Shown in pieces: positions 33,299 through 45,607 of a stretch of 64,000 nt of DNA. The stretch is from Streptomyces sp. V4I2. Its GTDB lineage: Bacteria > Actinomycetota > Actinomycetes > Streptomycetales > Streptomycetaceae. Numbering within the stretch: the stretch's first letter is position 1; the number at the start of each line of letters is the position of its first letter. The stretch spans positions 6,944,001 through 7,008,000 of the forward strand of contig NZ_JAUSZM010000003.1 in NCBI RefSeq assembly GCF_030817655.1, written 5' to 3'. The position numbers were made by a program, and so were the translations under genes. The notes beneath the pieces are model-generated. The model was given only the letters and a program-made list of their open reading frames with translations. It had not been told where the DNA came from and searched no databases.

Positions 33299-35458
33299 AT
33301 GTCCCACGACGGCGTCGGACTGAGCTCTGTCATGCGCTCGGTCTCCTTCCTCACCGCGGGTGCGCTCGCGGTGTCCGTTCTTGCCGGATGCAGCTCCGAG
33401 GACCAGGCGGGCAAGCCGCTCGCCGGACAGGACATCGCGTCCGCCGCCCGGGCCCGGGTCGCCGACGGCGGCACCCTGCGCTGGGCCGTGGACGCCGTAC
33501 CGGAGACGCTGAACACGTTCCAGTCGGACGCGGACGCGGCCACCGGCCGGATCGCGCAGGCCGTCCTGCCGTCGATGTACCGGCTGGACGAGAACGGGCG
33601 GCCGGAGCGCAACCCGGACTACCTGGAGTCGGCGAAGGTCGTCGAGACCGAGCCGAAGCAGGTCGTGCTGTACAAGCTGAACCAGCAGGCGGTGTGGAGC
33701 GACGGCCGGGAGATCGGCGCCGCCGACTTCGCCGCCCAGTGGCGGGCCCTGTCCGGCAAGGACACCGCTTACTGGACCGCGCGCAACGCCGGGTACGACC
33801 GCATCGAGAAGGTCGAGCGGGGGGCGAACGACCTGGAGGTGCGGGTGACCTTCGGGCGGCCGTACACGGACTGGCGGTCGCTGTTCTCGCCGCTGTACCC
33901 GAAGGACGTCATGGGCACGCCGGACGCCTTCAACGACGGCGCCAGGAGAAAGCTCAAGGTCACCGCCGGCCCCTTCGCCCTGAAGAAGGTCGACCGCAAG
34001 GACGGCGAGGTCACCCTCGCCCGCAACCCGCGCTGGTGGGGGGAGCCCGCCAAGCTCTCCGAGATCGTGCTGCGGGCCGTACCCCGCGACAAGCGGGCCA
34101 CCGCGCTGGCCGCCGGGACCGTCGACCTCGCCGAGATCGACCCCGAGTCCGCCGGACGCGTCACCCTCGCCGCGCGCGCCGCGGGCAAGGGCACGAGCAC
34201 CCCCCTCCAGGGCCCCGGTGAGCGCAGGGCGAAGGCCGGGGACGAGAGCCTGAAGGAGCCCCTCCGGGCGCCCCTTCAGGGCTTCGAGCTCCGCAAGTCG
34301 CTGGAGCCCGCCTACACCCAGCTCGCCCTCAACGGCGCCGACGGCCCGCTCGCCGACGAGCGGGTCCGCCGGGCCGTCGCCCGGGCCCTGGACCGGGAGG
34401 CGCTCGCCCAGGTCGTTCTCAAGCCGCTCGGGCTGCCCGCCGAGCCGGTCGGCAGCCACCTCGCGCTGTCCGGGCAGGCCCACTACGCCGACAACAGCGG
34501 CGCCCTCGGCGGGCAGGACACCGCGGAGGCGCGGGCGCTGCTCGCCGACGCCGGGTGGGTGCCCGGCGGGCCGGTCAAGGAGCAGAAGAAGGGCGAGAAG
34601 GCGGCAGGCGCCGAGGGGGAGGAGAAGGCCGGGACGTCCGAGGAGGCCGAGCAGGGGGCGGCGGGGGACGAGGACGGGACGTACATCGTCGGTGAGGACG
34701 ACAAGGCGCCCCACGAGGCCGACCGGGAGAAGAAGAAGCACCCGCAGAGCCGGACGGAGAAGGGCGAGGAGCTCGGCAAGCACCTCGCCCAGGACGGCGG
34801 GCAGTACGCGAACCAGCTGAACCAGGGCGGCGCGCCCGGCGCCTACGCCCCCCTGGGCACCGCCGCCCCGGCGGGCTCCGCGGCCGGGGCGCTCGCCAAG
34901 GACGGCAAGCCGCTCACCCTCCGCTTCGTGCTCCCCTCGGGACCGGGCTCGCAGACGCTGCGCACGGTCGCCGACCGGATCAGCAGCATGCTGCGCAAGG
35001 TCGGCATCCGCACCGAGATCTCCAAGGTCGCCGACGAGAGCTACTTCAAGGACCACATCGCGTCCGGCCAGTACGACCTCGCCCTGTACTCCTGGCCCGC
35101 CTCCGCCTTCCCCGCGACCGACGCCCGCCCGATCTTCGCCAAGCCGGTGCCGGCCGCCGACGGCTCCCTGAACGTCGAGCAGAACTACACCCGCGTCGGA
35201 ACCGACCAGGTCGACCAGCTCTTCGACCAGGCCATCGCCACCCTCGACGAGAGCGAGAGCCGCGGCCTCCTGCGCAAGGCGGATTCCCGGATCTGGGCGG
35301 CGGCCGGATCCATCCCCCTCTACCAGCGCCCCCAGCTCACGGCCGCACGGAAGAACCTGGTCAACGCCGGTTCCTTCGGCTTCCAGACCCCGGTGTACGA
35401 GGACATGGGCTTCCTGAAGAAGGGCGCGAATCCGGCCTCGGGCCCTTCGCGGAAGTGA
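33299..35458 (+). CDS. Orphan peptide/solute-binding lipoprotein (SBP family 5) with charged insert
   Basis: A 719-residue lipoprotein with the lipobox SVLAGC (C31). The family 5 fold is clear (GGTLRWAVDAVPETLN, then RNPRWWGEP, ADERVRRAVARALDRE and a C-terminal DLALYSWPASAFPATDARPIF). It is about 120-150 residues longer than usual because of a Glu/Lys/Gly-rich low-complexity insert at about 423-530 (EEKAGTSEEAEQGAAGDEDG). No permease or ATPase genes are adjacent, so it may deliver to one of the transporters encoded downstream or act as a receptor. A hairpin follows, so it is probably monocistronic. Confidence 0.87.
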   Translation: MSHDGVGLSSVMRSVSFLTAGALAVSVLAGCSSEDQAGKPLAGQDIASAARARVADGGTLRWAVDAVPETLNTFQSDADAATGRIAQAVLPSMYRLDENGRPERNPDYLESAKVVETEPKQVVLYKLNQQAVWSDGREIGAADFAAQWRALSGKDTAYWTARNAGYDRIEKVERGANDLEVRVTFGRPYTDWRSLFSPLYPKDVMGTPDAFNDGARRKLKVTAGPFALKKVDRKDGEVTLARNPRWWGEPAKLSEIVLRAVPRDKRATALAAGTVDLAEIDPESAGRVTLAARAAGKGTSTPLQGPGERRAKAGDESLKEPLRAPLQGFELRKSLEPAYTQLALNGADGPLADERVRRAVARALDREALAQVVLKPLGLPAEPVGSHLALSGQAHYADNSGALGGQDTAEARALLADAGWVPGGPVKEQKKGEKAAGAEGEEKAGTSEEAEQGAAGDEDGTYIVGEDDKAPHEADREKKKHPQSRTEKGEELGKHLAQDGGQYANQLNQGGAPGAYAPLGTAAPAGSAAGALAKDGKPLTLRFVLPSGPGSQTLRTVADRISSMLRKVGIRTEISKVADESYFKDHIASGQYDLALYSWPASAFPATDARPIFAKPVPAADGSLNVEQNYTRVGTDQVDQLFDQAIATLDESESRGLLRKADSRIWAAAGSIPLYQRPQLTAARKNLVNAGSFGFQTPVYEDMGFLKKGANPASGPSRK

Positions 35459-35461
35459 TCC

Positions 35462-35499
35462 ACGTGGCCCTGTGGAGGCCGTCTCTGCCAGGGCCACGT
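35462..35499. terminator. Hairpin after the orphan lipoprotein gene
   Basis: Perfect 11-bp arms (ACGTGGCCCTG / CAGGGCCACGT) with a 16-nt loop begin 4 bp after the stop codon. Confidence 0.7.
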
Positions 35500-35597
35500 A
35501 CCATGGGGTGAGGCCGTGGCGTGTCCAGCCCGGCAGGGTCCCGCGTAACACAGATGTACGCGCAGGCCTTCCTCACACTCCGGGAGATCGCTCCAAT

Positions 35598-37505
<1,908 letters not shown>

Positions 37506-37529
37506 CGCCCGGCCGACGCACAGCCTGAG

Positions 37530-37566
37530 ACCCGGTTGCCCCATCGTGGGGGCGGCCGGGTTTTTT
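37530..37566 (+). terminator. Rho-independent terminator after typA
   Basis: An ACCCGG...CCCC stem pairs with GGGG...CCGGGT around an ATCGT loop and is followed by six T residues. It is one of the few classical terminators in the window. Confidence 0.88.
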
Positions 37567-37904
37567 GCAACCGGTTTTGGCCGCATCCGCACAGACCCCG
37601 TGTCCGGATTGCGGTGATCCTCGCCCGGTACACATGTAACAAGTCCGTTTCGCACCCATCTCGTGCCGAACAGTTTGTCCAAGTTTTGGAAGATGTACGC
37701 GTCAGCTGTGACTGAATTGAGATTTAAAGACGGTGGTCGGTGGTTGGCGCATGGCAGATAGTTAGCCGCGTAACGCTCGGGTCAATGGGTCTCGCGCCGT
37801 GGGGACGGCGCCGACTCACGAGCACCAGGGGGTGCCTGACCCTCCGTCAGGGGTGTCGGAGGTCAGAGATGTACCCCCTCCTGTTGGTGAACACGTGGAG
37901 TCAT
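37567..37904. promoter_or_regulatory. AT-richer intergenic region before the first peptide-transport operon
   Basis: Lower GC than its surroundings (for example GAATTGAGATTTAAAGAC near 37720). A bulged hairpin lies at 37836-37866 (CTGACCCTCCG with CGGAGGTCAG). The region probably holds the promoter of the operon starting at 38170. No gene is seen. Confidence 0.45.
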
Positions 37905-37917
37905 GAGGAGGAGTCCC

Positions 37918-38001
37918 ATGCGCGGTGTCACAAGCACCAGGTGGGTCACAGCGTCATCCGTAGCCGTCGAGTGCCCGGCACTGTACGGCGATTGCCACTG
38001 A
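37918..38001 (+). pseudogene. Orphan lipoprotein leader relic (27 codons)
   Basis: A strong GAGGAGGAG (37905-37913) precedes ATG 37918 and a 27-codon frame beginning MRGVTSTRWVTASSVAV that stops before any lipobox. The site and first codons resemble the start of the binding-protein gene at 53315 (AGGAGG, MRGATHARWAACAA). The simplest reading is the 5' stub of a deleted or frameshifted binding-lipoprotein gene. A translated leader peptide controlling the downstream permease gene is the alternative. Confidence 0.5.
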
Positions 38002-38169
38002 GCGCAGGTGGCCGGCGGCTCAGCACGCCCTGGCGCCTACGCGCGTCCGGCTGCGCCTTTCCCGCCTGCTTCGCGGTGTCCTGACGCTTCTTCATGATCC
38101 GGTCCGTGACCGCGCACACCTGTGCCGGTCGCCGGCTCGGCACACCCACATCTGTGAAATGGGCGAACT

Positions 38170-39204
38170 GTGACAAGTCCTATCGACATCGAGGGCGGCG
38201 GGACGTCGGTCGTCGTCGACGGCGAACCGGAGCCGAAGAAGAAACCCGAGGAGCAGCAGCTGGTCGGCCGCTCACCCGGCCAGCTGATGTGGATCCGCTT
38301 CCGGCGGGACCGCGCCGGCGTGATCTCGGCCTGCGTCGTGATCTTCTTCTTCGTGATCGGCCTCGCGGCTCCGCTGATCTCCAAGCTGTACGGCAAGAAC
38401 CCGTACACGGTGTACGCGGACGAACGTCCTGAGCTCTTCGACAGCGCGGGTGTGCCCCTGCAGCCCAACGGCGGCATCAGCGGCGAGTTCTGGTTCGGCC
38501 TGGAGCCGGGCAACGGCTACGACGTCTTCACCAAGCTGCTCTACGGCATCCGCAACTCCCTGATGATCTCCCTGGCGGTGACGGTCGCCACCGTCGTCAC
38601 CGGCATCCTCCTCGGCGTCGCCGCGGGCTACCTCGGCGGCAAGCCCGACTTCTGGATCAGCCGGCTGGTCGACTTCCTGCTGGCCTTCCCGGCGCAGCTG
38701 TTCTTCATCGCGAGCATGCCGGTCGTGGTGTCGCTCTTCGTGAGCCCGCGCGACGAGACGCCGGTGTACGTCCGGGTGGTCGCCCTCATCGCGGTGCAGT
38801 GGGTGCTGGGCTGGATGAGTCTGGCCCGTATCCTGCGCGGCACCACCCTGGCCCTGCGAGAACGGGAGTTCATCGAGGCGGCCAAGGTGAGCGGGGCGCC
38901 GCCCGGCCGGATCATCCGCAAGGAGATCCTGCCCAACGTGGTCACGCCGATCCTGGTGCAGTCGACCTACATGCTCCCCAACTTCGTGACCGCCGAGGCC
39001 GGTCTGTCCTTCCTCGGCGTGGGAATCGTCGAACCGACGCCGGACTGGGGACAGATGTTCTCCAAGGCGTCCACCGAACTCGTGATGCAGAACGACATCA
39101 CCTACATGTTCTTCCCGGGCATCTCGATGATCATCTTCATCGTGGCGTTCAACCTGCTCGGGGACTCGGTCAGGGACGCCTTCGACCCCAAGTCGGAGCG
39201 CTGA
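38170..39204 (+). CDS. Peptide ABC transporter permease, OppC/DppC type (bldK-type operon 1)
   Basis: A 344-residue inner-membrane permease with a 50-residue cytoplasmic N-terminus, six predicted spans and the coupling loop EFIEAAKVSGAPPGRIIRKE (EAA motif) near residue 235. An extra loop after span 1 (YGKNPYTVYADERPELFD, GGISGEFWFG) is shared with the paralogue at 51806. GTG start at 38170. It is the first gene of a plus-strand operon with the order permease, binding protein, permease, ATPase, ATPase, as in bldKA-E of S. coelicolor, whose transporter imports a developmental peptide signal. Confidence 0.85.
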   Translation: MTSPIDIEGGGTSVVVDGEPEPKKKPEEQQLVGRSPGQLMWIRFRRDRAGVISACVVIFFFVIGLAAPLISKLYGKNPYTVYADERPELFDSAGVPLQPNGGISGEFWFGLEPGNGYDVFTKLLYGIRNSLMISLAVTVATVVTGILLGVAAGYLGGKPDFWISRLVDFLLAFPAQLFFIASMPVVVSLFVSPRDETPVYVRVVALIAVQWVLGWMSLARILRGTTLALREREFIEAAKVSGAPPGRIIRKEILPNVVTPILVQSTYMLPNFVTAEAGLSFLGVGIVEPTPDWGQMFSKASTELVMQNDITYMFFPGISMIIFIVAFNLLGDSVRDAFDPKSER

Positions 39205-39303
39205 CCGCGAGATCGTGGGCATCCCGCCCGACGCATACCGGATGGCACTTGTACCGGTCGGCATTTCATTGGCACTGGTGACACAAGATGGGTGGATTCT
39301 GTG

Positions 39304-41112
39304 ATGGGTAAGGGTGGACGCCCCGCGTACGCCGCACTGTCACTGCTCGCGGCGGGGGCTCTCGTGCTCACCGGCTGCAGCGAAGGTGGCAGTAAGGGCA
39401 GCAGCAACGACAAGGAGAACGAGGAGAACGCCGCGCGGCAGCAGGAGGGCATCGACTTCGGCGACGCCAAGGCCTCGACCGGTCCGGCGGCCGAGATCTC
39501 CGGCGCCAAGCCGGGCGGCACGGTAACGGTTCTCCAGCGCGACAGCTTCGCGCACCTCGACCCGGGACAGATCTACGTCTCGGACGAGATGGCGCTCTCG
39601 CAGCTGATCCACCGTGGTCTGACGAGCTACAAGGCCACCAGCGACGACGGCAAGAAGCACGAGGTCGTCGGAGACCTGGCCACCGACAGCGGTGAGACCA
39701 CCGACGGCGGCAAGACCTGGACGTACAAGCTGAAGGACGGGATCAAGTGGGCCGACGGCTCCGCGATCACCGCCGCTGACGTACGGCACACCTTCGAGCG
39801 GCTCTTCGCGCCGTTCGTCTCCAACGGCCCGACGTACATCCAGCAGTGGATGGCCAACACCCCGGGCGCGGAGTACCGCAAGCTCCTCCCGGACGGCCCG
39901 TACAAGGGCAAGCACCTGCCGGACAGCGTCCTGTCGACGCCCGACGACAAGACCATCGTCTTCAAATTCGAGCAGGCGAAGCCCGACCTGCCGTACGCGC
40001 TGGCCATGGCCGGCTACTCCATGGTGTCGGAGAAGAAGGACACCAAGGAGAAGTACGACAAGGCCCCGATGGCCGCGGGCCCGTACAAGATCCAGGAGTT
40101 CAAGTCCGGCAAGTCGATGACGCTGGTCAAGAACACCAACTGGGACCCGAAGACCGACGCGGTCCGCCACCAGTACGTCGACCAGTTCAACTTCGAGTTC
40201 AACAAGCAGTTCGAGGACTCGACCAAGGCCATCCTGGACGACAGCGGCGCGAACGCCACCGCGATCAGCTTCAGCAACCAGGTCGACGCGGGCAACCTGT
40301 CGAAGGTCCTCGCCGACGCGGCGCTGAAGCCCCGTACCGTCTCCGGCTACCAGCCGTACGTCGGGCAGATGAACATCAACCTGTCGCAGCCCGAGATGCA
40401 GGACAAGGCGGTCCGCGAGGCCATCGCCTACGCCCTGCCGATCACCCCGTTCGTGCGTGCCTTCGGCGGCACCGACGCGATGGAGGTCGCCGGCGGTCTG
40501 ATCAGCCCGACCGTCTCCGGCTACGACCCGACCTTCGACCCGTTCGGCAAGAAGAAGAAGCCCGCCGGTGACCCGGCCAAGGCCAAGGAACTGCTGGAGA
40601 AGGCCGGCAAGACGGGCCTGAAGCTGACCTTCGGCTACATCAACACCCCTGAGGGCCAGCAGTACTCCACCGCCATGGCGGCGGGCCTGGAGAAGGCCGG
40701 CTTCGACGTCCAGCGCCAGGAGATCCCGGCCGAGACGTACTACGACCAGGTCAGCAAGGTCAAGAACAACTACGACATCTTCCACACCGCGTGGGGTGCC
40801 GACTGGCCGAGCGCCTCGACCGTGATCCCGCCGCTGTACGACGGCCGCCAGATCCAGGACGGTGCCTCCAACTACTCGCACATCAACGACGAGAAGGTCA
40901 ACGCGGACATCGACCGGGTCTCGGCCATCACCGACCCCGTGAAGGCCGCGGCGGAGTGGAACAAGATCAACGAGTACATCGTGAAGGATGTCGTCTCCAA
41001 CATCCCGACGGCGTACTACAAGCAGACCCAGATCGCCGGGTCCAAGATCGGCGGCCTTGTGTACGACGACGTCATCGGCGGCGTCGACCCGCGCAGGCTG
41101 TTCGTGAAGTAA
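39304..41112 (+). CDS. Oligopeptide-binding lipoprotein (bldK-type operon 1)
   Basis: A 602-residue family 5 substrate-binding protein with a Sec lipoprotein signal, lipobox LTGC (C25). Family landmarks are GGTVTVLQRDSFAHLDPGQI, GKTWTYKLKDGIKW, TAADVRHTFERL and AGPYKIQEF. ATG 39304 with GGTGG upstream is chosen; GTG 39301 and 39292 are in frame. It captures peptides outside and delivers them to the flanking permeases. A strong hairpin directly follows its stop codon. Confidence 0.88.
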   Translation: MGKGGRPAYAALSLLAAGALVLTGCSEGGSKGSSNDKENEENAARQQEGIDFGDAKASTGPAAEISGAKPGGTVTVLQRDSFAHLDPGQIYVSDEMALSQLIHRGLTSYKATSDDGKKHEVVGDLATDSGETTDGGKTWTYKLKDGIKWADGSAITAADVRHTFERLFAPFVSNGPTYIQQWMANTPGAEYRKLLPDGPYKGKHLPDSVLSTPDDKTIVFKFEQAKPDLPYALAMAGYSMVSEKKDTKEKYDKAPMAAGPYKIQEFKSGKSMTLVKNTNWDPKTDAVRHQYVDQFNFEFNKQFEDSTKAILDDSGANATAISFSNQVDAGNLSKVLADAALKPRTVSGYQPYVGQMNINLSQPEMQDKAVREAIAYALPITPFVRAFGGTDAMEVAGGLISPTVSGYDPTFDPFGKKKKPAGDPAKAKELLEKAGKTGLKLTFGYINTPEGQQYSTAMAAGLEKAGFDVQRQEIPAETYYDQVSKVKNNYDIFHTAWGADWPSASTVIPPLYDGRQIQDGASNYSHINDEKVNADIDRVSAITDPVKAAAEWNKINEYIVKDVVSNIPTAYYKQTQIAGSKIGGLVYDDVIGGVDPRRLFVK

Positions 41113-41131
41113 CGCCCGTCCAAGCGGCGTC

Positions 41132-41163
41132 AGGTGCGCCCCGTCCCGTGACGGGGCGCACCT
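41132..41163 (+). terminator. Intercistronic hairpin after binding-protein gene (operon 1)
   Basis: A perfect 14-bp stem (41132-41145 with 41150-41163) with a CCGT loop lies 19 bp after the binding-protein stop and 37 bp before the next permease. It is inside the operon, so it probably acts as a partial terminator or as a 3' stabiliser giving excess binding protein. Confidence 0.78.
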
Positions 41164-41199
41164 CGCCGCAGGCTTCCGACGCCCGAAAGCTGCCCTGAG

Positions 41200-42180
41200 A
41201 TGCTGCGCTTCCTCTTCCGCCGGATCCTCGGCTCACTTGTGATCCTGGTCCTGCTGACCGTGGTCGCCTTCCTGCTCTTCTTCGGCATGCCCCGTGATCC
41301 GGCGCTGCTGATGTGCGGCAAGACGTGCACCCCCGACGCCCTGGCGAACATCCACCAGACCCTCGGGCTCGACAAGTCGATTCCGGAGCAGTTCTGGATC
41401 TTCCTGCAGGGGCTCGTCATGGGCCGCGACAACTTCCCGCAGGGGCCCTGCCCCGCCCCGTGCTTCGGCTACTCGTACCACACCAACGAGGCGGTCTGGT
41501 CGACCCTGATCGACAGGCTGCCGCTGACGCTGTCGCTGGCCTTCGGCGCCACCATCCTGTTCCTGCTCGTCGGGCTCGGCACCGGCCTGCTGGCCGCATG
41601 GAAGCGCGGCACCCTCATCGACAAGTCGTTCACCGCGGGCTCCATGGTGATCAGCTCGATGCAGATCTACTTCCTGGGCCCCCTGGCGCTGGCGCTCCTG
41701 GTGTACCAGGCGCACCTCTTCGACGAGCCCAAGTACACCAGCATCACCGACAATCCGGCCGCCTGGTTCACCGGGCTGCTGATCCCCTGGGCCGTCCTGT
41801 CGACGATCTTCGCCGCGCAGTACACCCGTATGGCGCGCTCCGCGATGATCGAGCAGCTCCAGGAGGAACACGTCCGCACGGCCCGGGCCAAGGGCATGAG
41901 CGGTCGCTATGTCTTCTTCCGGTACGCCTGGCGGGGCTCCCTCATCCCCATCATCACCATCCTCGGCATCGACCTCAGCTCGCTGCTCGGCGGCGCGATC
42001 ATCACCGAGTACACCTTCGGACTGCCCGGGCTCGGGCGGCTCGCGGTGGACTCGGTGCAGTTCAGCGATCTGCCGCTGCTGCTCGGCGTGATGCTGTTCT
42101 CCGCTGCCGTGATCCTGCTGTGCAACATCATCGTCGACGCCTGCTACGCCCTCATCGACCCGCGCGTGCGGCTGTCCTAG
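41200..42180 (+). CDS. Peptide ABC transporter permease, OppB/DppB type (bldK-type operon 1)
   Basis: A 326-residue permease. Span 1 is at residues 8-28. A long outer loop with four cysteines (LLMCGKTCTPD, PCPAPCFGYSYH) follows, then five more spans and the coupling loop EHVRTARAKGMSGRYVFFR. ATG at 41200. The two Cys pairs in the outer loop may be disulfides and recur partly in the paralogue at 48885. It pairs with the permease encoded at 38170. Confidence 0.86.
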   Translation: MLRFLFRRILGSLVILVLLTVVAFLLFFGMPRDPALLMCGKTCTPDALANIHQTLGLDKSIPEQFWIFLQGLVMGRDNFPQGPCPAPCFGYSYHTNEAVWSTLIDRLPLTLSLAFGATILFLLVGLGTGLLAAWKRGTLIDKSFTAGSMVISSMQIYFLGPLALALLVYQAHLFDEPKYTSITDNPAAWFTGLLIPWAVLSTIFAAQYTRMARSAMIEQLQEEHVRTARAKGMSGRYVFFRYAWRGSLIPIITILGIDLSSLLGGAIITEYTFGLPGLGRLAVDSVQFSDLPLLLGVMLFSAAVILLCNIIVDACYALIDPRVRLS

Positions 42181-42190
42181 GAGCACTGTC

Positions 42191-43252
42191 GTGACCACTC
42201 TGACCAAGGAAGCCGTATCCCCGGACCCGGCGGACGCGGGCGCCTTCCTGTCGGTGCGGGACCTGCACGTGAGGTTCAGGACCGAGGACGGCATCGTCAA
42301 GGCCGTGGACGGGCTCTCCTTCGACCTGCAACGCGGCAGGACCCTGGGCATCGTCGGAGAGTCGGGTTCCGGCAAGTCCGTCACCAACCTGACCATCCTG
42401 GGGCTGCACAACCCGAAGTTCACCACCGTCGAGGGCGAGATCCTCCTGGAGGGACAGGAGCTGACCACCGCCCGGGAGTCCGAGCTGGAGAAGCTGCGTG
42501 GCAACAAGGTCGCCATGATCTTCCAGGACCCCCTCACGGCCCTGTCGCCGTACTACACGGTGGGCCGGCAGATCGCCGAACCCTTCATGAAGCACACCGG
42601 CGCCTCCAAGAAGGCGGCCTGGGAACGCACGGTGGAGATGCTCGGCAAGGTCGGCATCCCCAACCCGAAGGAGCGGGCGAAGGACTATCCGCACCAGTTC
42701 TCCGGCGGTATGCGCCAGCGCGCGATGATCGCGATGGCGCTGGTGTGCGACCCCGACCTGCTGATCGCCGACGAACCGACCACCGCCCTGGACGTGACGG
42801 TCCAGGCGCAGATCCTGGACCTGCTCAAGGATCTCCAGCGCGAGTTCGGCACGGCGATCGTCTTCATCACGCACGACCTCGGGGTCATCGCCGACATGGC
42901 CGACGACATCATGGTGATGTACGCGGGCGGCGCGGTCGAACGCGGCACGGTGAACGAGGTGCTGCGCTCGCCCCAGCACCCGTACACCTGGGGCCTGTTG
43001 AACTCGATGCCCCGTCTGAACTCCGACCTCGACGCCCCCCTCGCGCCGATCCCCGGCGCCCCGCCGTCGCTGCTCACACCTCCGTCCGGCTGCCGTTTCC
43101 ATCCCCGCTGCACCTTCCAGGACCGGGTCGGCGGCACGCGCTGCGTGGACGAGCGCCCGCTGCTGGGCCCGGACCGCGACTCGGCCTGCCACCTCACGGC
43201 GGAACAGAAGCGGACCATCTTCATCGAAGAGATCAAACCCCGCCTGGGGTAG
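42191..43252 (+). CDS. Peptide ABC transporter ATPase, OppD/DppD type (bldK-type operon 1)
   Basis: A 353-residue ATPase: Walker A GESGSGKS, signature FSGGMRQRAMIAMAL, Walker B LLIADEPTTALD, H-loop ITHD. The C-terminal oligopeptide-transporter extension has the cysteine cluster CRFHPRCTF...RC...SACHL. GTG 42191 lies 10 bp after the permease stop behind GGAGC. It powers import together with the next ATPase. Confidence 0.9.
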   Translation: MTTLTKEAVSPDPADAGAFLSVRDLHVRFRTEDGIVKAVDGLSFDLQRGRTLGIVGESGSGKSVTNLTILGLHNPKFTTVEGEILLEGQELTTARESELEKLRGNKVAMIFQDPLTALSPYYTVGRQIAEPFMKHTGASKKAAWERTVEMLGKVGIPNPKERAKDYPHQFSGGMRQRAMIAMALVCDPDLLIADEPTTALDVTVQAQILDLLKDLQREFGTAIVFITHDLGVIADMADDIMVMYAGGAVERGTVNEVLRSPQHPYTWGLLNSMPRLNSDLDAPLAPIPGAPPSLLTPPSGCRFHPRCTFQDRVGGTRCVDERPLLGPDRDSACHLTAEQKRTIFIEEIKPRLG

Positions 43253-43302
43253 GACGACATCGTCGTGACGGACACAGTCGTGACGGACCTGAAAGAGGAG
43301 CC

Positions 43303-44413
<1,111 letters not shown>

Positions 44414-44415
<2 letters not shown>

Positions 44416-44761
44416 GGCCGTCCGGCGGTCATGCCGCAGACGCGGGGCCGCAGTGGCATCAGCCGCTCCGCGGCGTTGTCGTCGGTTGCCGGTTCCCCCG
44501 CTCTCGACTTCGCTCGAGCGGGGGAACTCCACCGCATCGACGCCCTCCTCCGCCTTGCAGCTCGACGCACCACGCCCCGCTCACCCGCGTCGATCAGGCA
44601 CCGCCGATTTCCTGCGACTTGATCCGCCGGAGGGCCGTCCGGCGGTCATGCCGCAGACGCGGGGCCGGACGCTCGACTTCGCTCGCGCGCGGAGCACCCG
44701 TCGCCCTCGCTGACCTGCCTCGATGAGGCACCGCCGTTTTCCTGCGACGTCATCCGCCGGA
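44414..44761. repeat. Composite duplicated repeat block with two conserved ends
   Basis: A 37-bp element is identical at 44414-44450 and 44631-44667 (AGGGCCGTCCGGCGGTCATG...). A 41-bp element at 44591-44631 recurs at 44721-44761 with about four changes (CGAT-AGGCACCGCCG...TCCGCCGGA). The block is therefore two tandem A-spacer-B modules with different spacers. It fills the gap between the first peptide operon and the methyltransferase gene and overlaps the ends of both. Confidence 0.8.
44493..44526. terminator. Strong palindrome (bidirectional terminator-like)
   Basis: An 11-bp perfect stem TTCCCCCGCTC / GAGCGGGGGAA has a 12-nt loop containing GACTTCGCTC. A decayed copy of the loop and half-stem lies at 44668-44695. 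Palindromes of this sequence occur dispersed in streptomycete genomes. Here it separates an operon from a convergent gene. Confidence 0.75.
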
Positions 44762-45505
44762 CAGGCACTGAGCGGGTCGCGCCACGGTGATGATCTCGTG
44801 GCTGGCGGGGGTGCACGGCCCTCGCCCCCAGTCGCCGTACTGCTCGACGACGGTGAGGCCCGCCTCGCCGAGGAAGCGGGACAGGTCGTCGGTGTCGAGG
44901 AACCGCAGGGTGGTCCTGCTGATCGCGGTCCGCCGCCAGGGGCCGCCCTCGAAGGTCTCGGTGAACGTCACCCGGTCGCCGAGGACGGGCTGATCGACCT
45001 CGTGCCACACGCGTACGGGGGCGCCGTCCGGTCCGGTGATCTCGTACACGCGCTCCGGTGTCCATCGCTCCCAGGCGCGGGCGCCGGGGTTCCGTGTCTC
45101 GAACACGAACCGCCCCCCGTCCGCGAGCGCGGCCCGCACGGCCCGCAGCGCGAGCCGCACCTCTTCGTCGCTGACGAGCACCTGGAACGCGTGCCCGGTC
45201 ATCACGACGAGATCGAACTCCCCGTGCCACTCCCGCGTCAGCAGATCCCCGAGCACCCACTCCACGTGCGGTGCGCTCCGCCGCGCCAGCACGAGCATGG
45301 CGGCCGCCGGATCGAGCCCCACCAGCCGCCCCCGGTGCCCCGCCTCCCGGGCCCGCCTGAGCAGCCGCCCGGTGCCGCATCCGACGTCCAGTACGGACCC
45401 GGCGGACATCACGAACCCGAGACAGAAGGCGTCCCCCGCCTGCCACGGATTGAGCGTCTCGTACAACGCGGCGAGCTCGGGGTCGCCGAACGACCGATCG
45501 ACCAT
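44750..45505 (-). CDS. Class I SAM-dependent methyltransferase
   Basis: A 251-residue methyltransferase: motif I VLDVGCGTGRLLRRA, GLDPAAAML, motif IV-like FDLVVMTGHAFQVL, GGRFVFETRNP, and a C-terminal region ending in DTDDLSRFLGEAGLTV. No substrate is indicated. ATG 45505 is chosen because the longer frame runs into the divergent neighbour. It is divergent from the VOC gene. Confidence 0.82.
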   Translation of the reverse strand: MVDRSFGDPELAALYETLNPWQAGDAFCLGFVMSAGSVLDVGCGTGRLLRRAREAGHRGRLVGLDPAAAMLVLARRSAPHVEWVLGDLLTREWHGEFDLVVMTGHAFQVLVSDEEVRLALRAVRAALADGGRFVFETRNPGARAWERWTPERVYEITGPDGAPVRVWHEVDQPVLGDRVTFTETFEGGPWRRTAISRTTLRFLDTDDLSRFLGEAGLTVVEQYGDWGRGPCTPASHEIITVARPAQCLSGG

Positions 45506-45607
45506 CGCGGCAGTCTGCCACAAGGGGGTGCGGCGGATGACAGGATCGGGGGTTCGTACGGTCTTGTCGGTTCGGTCTTGGTCGTACGGCCTTGAAGGGA
45601 GCGGGAG

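Noticed and set aside
33023..35551. 842-codon minus-strand open frame
   Set aside because: It is the antisense shadow of the orphan lipoprotein gene; the plus strand has a signal peptide, Shine-Dalgarno and family motifs.
42745..43302. 5' extension of the OppF-type ATPase frame
   Set aside because: The sequence is the shifted frame of the upstream OppD-type gene; the strong GAGGAG before ATG 43303 marks the true start.
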